The notes under the pieces: model-generated | What the model was told of the DNA's origin: nothing | Database searches by the model: none | Seen by the model: the letters and a program-made list of their open reading frames with translations, nothing else | Shown here: piece after piece, positions 42,575 to 45,018 of the stretch | Layout: every line of letters starts with the position of its first letter | Position numbering within the stretch: position 1 is the stretch's first letter | Assembly (NCBI GenBank): GCA_028696455.1 | Contig: JAQVGZ010000012.1 | Span: 1-45,018, forward strand | Direction: 5' to 3' | Source of the DNA: Desulfotomaculaceae bacterium | GTDB lineage: Bacteria > Bacillota > Desulfotomaculia > Desulfotomaculales > Pelotomaculaceae | Length of the DNA: 45,018 nucleotides | Position numbers and translations under genes: made by a program

Positions 42575-42988
42575 TTACTCTACCAGAATACAATTCATGT
42601 GTACATTAAAAATTGCTTTTACCCCCAGGGCGTTCCGGAGTGCTTCCCTTGTAATTAACGTGCGGCCGTTTATTATTTTCGGCGGGGCTTTCAGCAGGAT
42701 AGCATGGCCGTTTTTCACACCTGTGTGTTTACCGATAGGGATCTCCACTGCCAGGTCATTTTTATTAACATACACTGTTTGGGTAATCTCATCGTAAAAA
42801 ACCACAGCGCCCAGGGCTTCAGCCACTGCCCGAAGCGGCAGCAGCACATCCCTTCCTTCTACTTCAGGTGAAACGTCAGAATAAACCGGCGCGCCATTTA
42901 CATACAGCGAAATATCTGCAGCAACAGCAGGGGCAGGTGCTGTAAGTACAAGATACACAGCCAGGACAACAAGCAACCTCAGTTTCAA
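42575..42988 (-). CDS. Stalk (copper amine oxidase N-terminal-like) domain protein
   Basis: A 137-residue secreted protein: signal peptide (LLVVLAVYLVLTAPAPAVAA), then a single stalk domain of the copper amine oxidase N-terminal type, recognised by LYVNGAPVYSDV, LLPLRAVAEALGAVVFYDE and RTLITREALRNALGV. Such domains bind cell surfaces and are common in Peptococcaceae; no enzymatic role. TTG 42988 follows GGGGGGTGA. Position 44 bp after pilO suggests it is transcribed with the pilus genes. Confidence 0.85.
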   Translation of the reverse strand: MKLRLLVVLAVYLVLTAPAPAVAADISLYVNGAPVYSDVSPEVEGRDVLLPLRAVAEALGAVVFYDEITQTVYVNKNDLAVEIPIGKHTGVKNGHAILLKAPPKIINGRTLITREALRNALGVKAIFNVHMNCILVE

Positions 42989-43032
42989 AATATCACCCCC
43001 CACATGGCGCAGGTTTTAATTTGGAAAATGAT

Positions 43033-44091
43033 CTATGGGGCAGGGTTGCTTGAGACACCGGCCTGACGGGCGATTTTTGAGCCGGTTGCTGCAGAGCCAT
43101 TGCCCCCGGAATTACTTTCACCAGCTGTTTCATCAGTTGTACCGTCACTGTTAACGGCATTAATATCGTCACCTTTCCAAACCTGACCGGTACTATTGTC
43201 CTCTCCCTCACCTAACACCTGCTCAGAACCGGTCTTACTGACCTCTACCCCACCTGCCACCTGGTCAAAAACATTATTACTACCCTCCACCTTCTGCGGA
43301 GTGTCTGCTTCCTGCTCATCAATTGCCAGAGGCATGATAAACGGGTTTAAATTTTGAACAGCCGGCTTAACTCCCGGATATGGTGATACCGGCACTGGTG
43401 ACAGAAAAGCATTATACCGCCCGACTGCCCAGCTTAAAACCTGCTCTATCTGCAGCCGGGCCTCCGGTGACGGACTGGTAAAGGTAACCAGATCAAAAGC
43501 GGCCACGACCGTACCGTCCTGCGGGGGAACAACTTCCATCGCCGGCCCCTGTTGAGAACCGGGAGCAGCAACCTCTGCCGGCGCAGCCGCCTGTACCGTC
43601 TTTATCCCCTCATAGGGCTTAATCTCTAACGTCCTGAGCTCCGATAAATCGGGCAAATCCTCTATTTTACTGATAAATTCACTGACATTACAGTAATCGC
43701 CGCGCACTTCGAAGTGAGCCGGCAGTTCCAGGTATATTCCTTTGTCAATTATGTCCGCGGGGACAAAGGAAACAATCTGCACGTTTGACTCTACAGCCTT
43801 TAAGCCAATATGGACAATAGCCAGCCCATCACCCATCACATTATTAAAAAGCGGCTTGAGTTCATCCAGCTGCCGGGTAACCTGAGCCGCCAGTTCGGTT
43901 TCTTTTTTTTGTGATCTGACCACAGCCTCAGCAACCTTGACCTTTGACTGCAGGTCATTCAACTTGTCTCTGTTTTCACCATATTTACTGAATTGAGGGA
44001 TCAGTAAATATTTAAACAATACAAAACAAAGGCAGGCCAGCGCAAGAATAGCCAGCATAATCTTTTCGCGGGGCTGCAGCTTATACAACAT
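43033..44091 (-). CDS. pilO: Type IV pilus assembly protein PilO-like
   Basis: A 352-residue bitopic protein of the PilO/GspM type. It has an N-terminal membrane helix (KIMLAILALACLCFVLFKYLLI), a coiled coil (about 35-80), and the alpha-beta domain with LPAHFEVRGDYCNVSEFISKIEDLPDL. The last ~100 residues are low-complexity, rich in S, G, D and T, an extension beyond the usual family length. PilO and PilN form the periplasmic-side alignment complex of the pilus machine. The ATG at 44091 overlaps the pilN stop by one base. Confidence 0.82.
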   Translation of the reverse strand: MLYKLQPREKIMLAILALACLCFVLFKYLLIPQFSKYGENRDKLNDLQSKVKVAEAVVRSQKKETELAAQVTRQLDELKPLFNNVMGDGLAIVHIGLKAVESNVQIVSFVPADIIDKGIYLELPAHFEVRGDYCNVSEFISKIEDLPDLSELRTLEIKPYEGIKTVQAAAPAEVAAPGSQQGPAMEVVPPQDGTVVAAFDLVTFTSPSPEARLQIEQVLSWAVGRYNAFLSPVPVSPYPGVKPAVQNLNPFIMPLAIDEQEADTPQKVEGSNNVFDQVAGGVEVSKTGSEQVLGEGEDNSTGQVWKGDDINAVNSDGTTDETAGESNSGGNGSAATGSKIARQAGVSSNPAP

Positions 44092-44822
44092 TACCGGCCC
44101 CCCTCCTTGATCGCTGCCGTCAGCTTAAATTTAATTGCCAGGGTTTTCTCGTCTTCCGCCAGCTCATTCAGGGTAATTTTGGTGAAATAGGGCATTTTGT
44201 TCAAATTGTTGATAAAAACACCAATAGAAGGCACTGTATGCGAGTAGCCTTCTATCGTCAGAGTATTGGGAACCGGAGGTGCAGAAGCCTGTGATTGACC
44301 CTGTTGGCCCGTGGGTGAAGCCTGTCCACCCTTTGTCGCCGTGGCGCCGGCCTGCGCTCCGGTCTGGCCCTGCGTCTGTGGCTGAGAAGACTGTGACTGT
44401 GGGTTAGGGTTAGGCTGCCCCGTCACCTGTCCGGTCCCGGCAGCAGCCTGAGTTTCATTATATGATAATTCTAATCTCTCCAGCCAAACATCCACCGGCA
44501 GGTTACGACTAAAATCATCCAGCACATAGGACCAGGTAAGCCTCTGATCAATCATTTCGGTAAACTTTTTAATTGTCTGCTCGTTGTCCTGCCGCTGTTT
44601 TTTGAGATCTTCAACTATCCTGACAGCTAATTGCAGTTCATTCAAGTATTTTTCCGTTTGCGCTATTTCTTTTTGCGTTTCCACATAGCTGTACAAAAAA
44701 GCTCCATAGCCCGCCAGCACAGATATTACTACCAGCGAAACAGACACCCTTTTCACCAGTTTTTTGATGTCAATGCTAATATCTCTTTGCAACTCCGGGG
44801 GCAGGAGGTTTATTTTATACAT
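44091..44822 (-). CDS. pilN: Type IV pilus assembly protein PilN-like
   Basis: A 243-residue bitopic protein of the PilN family. It begins MYKINLLPPELQRD, the conserved PilN motif that inserts in PilM, then a membrane helix (VSLVVISVLAGYGAFLYSY), a coiled coil, and the domain containing DVWLERLELSYNE. A low-complexity linker rich in Q, G, S and T (about 130-185) splits the C-terminal domain, ending in LTIEGYSHTVPSIGVFINNL. ATG 44822 overlaps the pilM end by eight bases, so pilM-pilN-pilO are translationally coupled. Confidence 0.88.
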   Translation of the reverse strand: MYKINLLPPELQRDISIDIKKLVKRVSVSLVVISVLAGYGAFLYSYVETQKEIAQTEKYLNELQLAVRIVEDLKKQRQDNEQTIKKFTEMIDQRLTWSYVLDDFSRNLPVDVWLERLELSYNETQAAAGTGQVTGQPNPNPQSQSSQPQTQGQTGAQAGATATKGGQASPTGQQGQSQASAPPVPNTLTIEGYSHTVPSIGVFINNLNKMPYFTKITLNELAEDEKTLAIKFKLTAAIKEGGR

Positions 44823-45018
44823 CTTCCACGACCTCCCGCAGGGCAGTGCCCATCACAACAGCAAAGGACGGATCAAACGGAAGCGGCTCCGCTCCATCGC
44901 CCGGCAGCCCGGGAATACCGGGGTTGCCGAAATCAACCGGCGCCTCCATGGCCTCAGCAAAAAACTCCCTGAACCCTCTCAGCTTGCTGGTTCCCCCGCT
45001 GATAATAAACCTGTCAAT
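44815..45018 (-). CDS. pilM: Type IV pilus assembly protein PilM, C-terminus only (partial)
   Basis: The last 68 codons of an actin-like pilus protein run from the window edge to TAA at 44815. It starts IDRFIISGGTSKLRGFREFF, the second nucleotide-binding region of FtsA/PilM-type ATPases, and ends DPSFAVVMGTALREVVEDV, the usual PilM C-terminus. PilM is the cytoplasmic partner of PilN; the gene overlaps pilN by eight bases. The rest of the protein lies outside the window. Confidence 0.9.
   Translation of the reverse strand: MDRFIISGGTSKLRGFREFFAEAMEAPVDFGNPGIPGLPGDGAEPLPFDPSFAVVMGTALREVVEDV

Overview
The window reads as chromosomal DNA of an anaerobic, spore-forming Firmicute of the Desulfotomaculum/Pelotomaculum (Peptococcaceae) type. 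The evidence is a complete sporulation sigma block (spoIIGA-sigE-sigG), a Clostridia-style division and cell wall (dcw) cluster with a DAP-type MurE, a UGA-containing selD, Fur-controlled ferrous iron uptake, a minimal SufBC-type Fe-S system and a membrane Fe-S oxidoreductase like those linking ETF to menaquinone in syntrophs. I see no rRNA, tRNA, CRISPR array, insertion sequence or prophage. Almost everything lies on the minus strand; only an MFS transporter and a polysaccharide deacetylase (33.0-35.6 kb) are on the plus strand.

Layout by coordinate. 0-1.8 kb: 5' end of a probable SLC13-type permease, then a UbiD-family decarboxylase with a strongly palindromic operator region. 2.0-5.0 kb: ylmC/ymxH, sigG (with a sigma-F-like promoter), sigE and spoIIGA. 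5.2-6.25 kb: selD, whose full reading frame needs an in-frame UGA read as selenocysteine. 6.36-27.5 kb: the dcw cluster, transcribed from mraZ downward: mraZ, rsmH, ftsL, spoVD-type PBP, murE, murF, mraY, murD, ftsW/spoVE, murG, murC, murB, murA, divIB/ftsQ, two DUF881 genes, sbp, ftsA, ftsZ, ending at a strong terminator. 27.7-30.4 kb: a PHP phosphatase, a Fur regulator and a sporulation-type D,D-carboxypeptidase. 30.5-32.8 kb: feoAB, a disrupted small downstream ORF and two Fur boxes. 35.6-40.8 kb: HtrA, SufB/D-like and SufC proteins and a 684-residue membrane Fe-S oxidoreductase preceded by an attenuator-like leader. 41.0-45.0 kb: TldD, a stalk-domain protein and the start of a type IV pilus pilMNO cluster.

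Functionally, the dcw genes make lipid II (MurA to MurG, MraY), polymerise and cross-link it (SEDS protein and PBP), and assemble the Z-ring. The next block switches the cell into sporulation, so vegetative division and spore gene expression are physically linked. The mraZ operator repeats, the sigma-F-type promoter and a spoIIGA promoter placed in the loop of the selD terminator are visible regulatory points.

Many genes appear to start at TTG or GTG, and I moved several starts inward to codons preceded by good Shine-Dalgarno sequences. The most interesting items are the UGA selenocysteine codon in selD, the leader/attenuator upstream of the Fe-S oxidoreductase with its 33-codon ORF, the tandem operators before ubiD, the 10-bp-periodic mraZ boxes, and the frame-broken ORF after feoB. 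Nothing here proves a wholly new system; the leader is the best candidate for an undescribed element.
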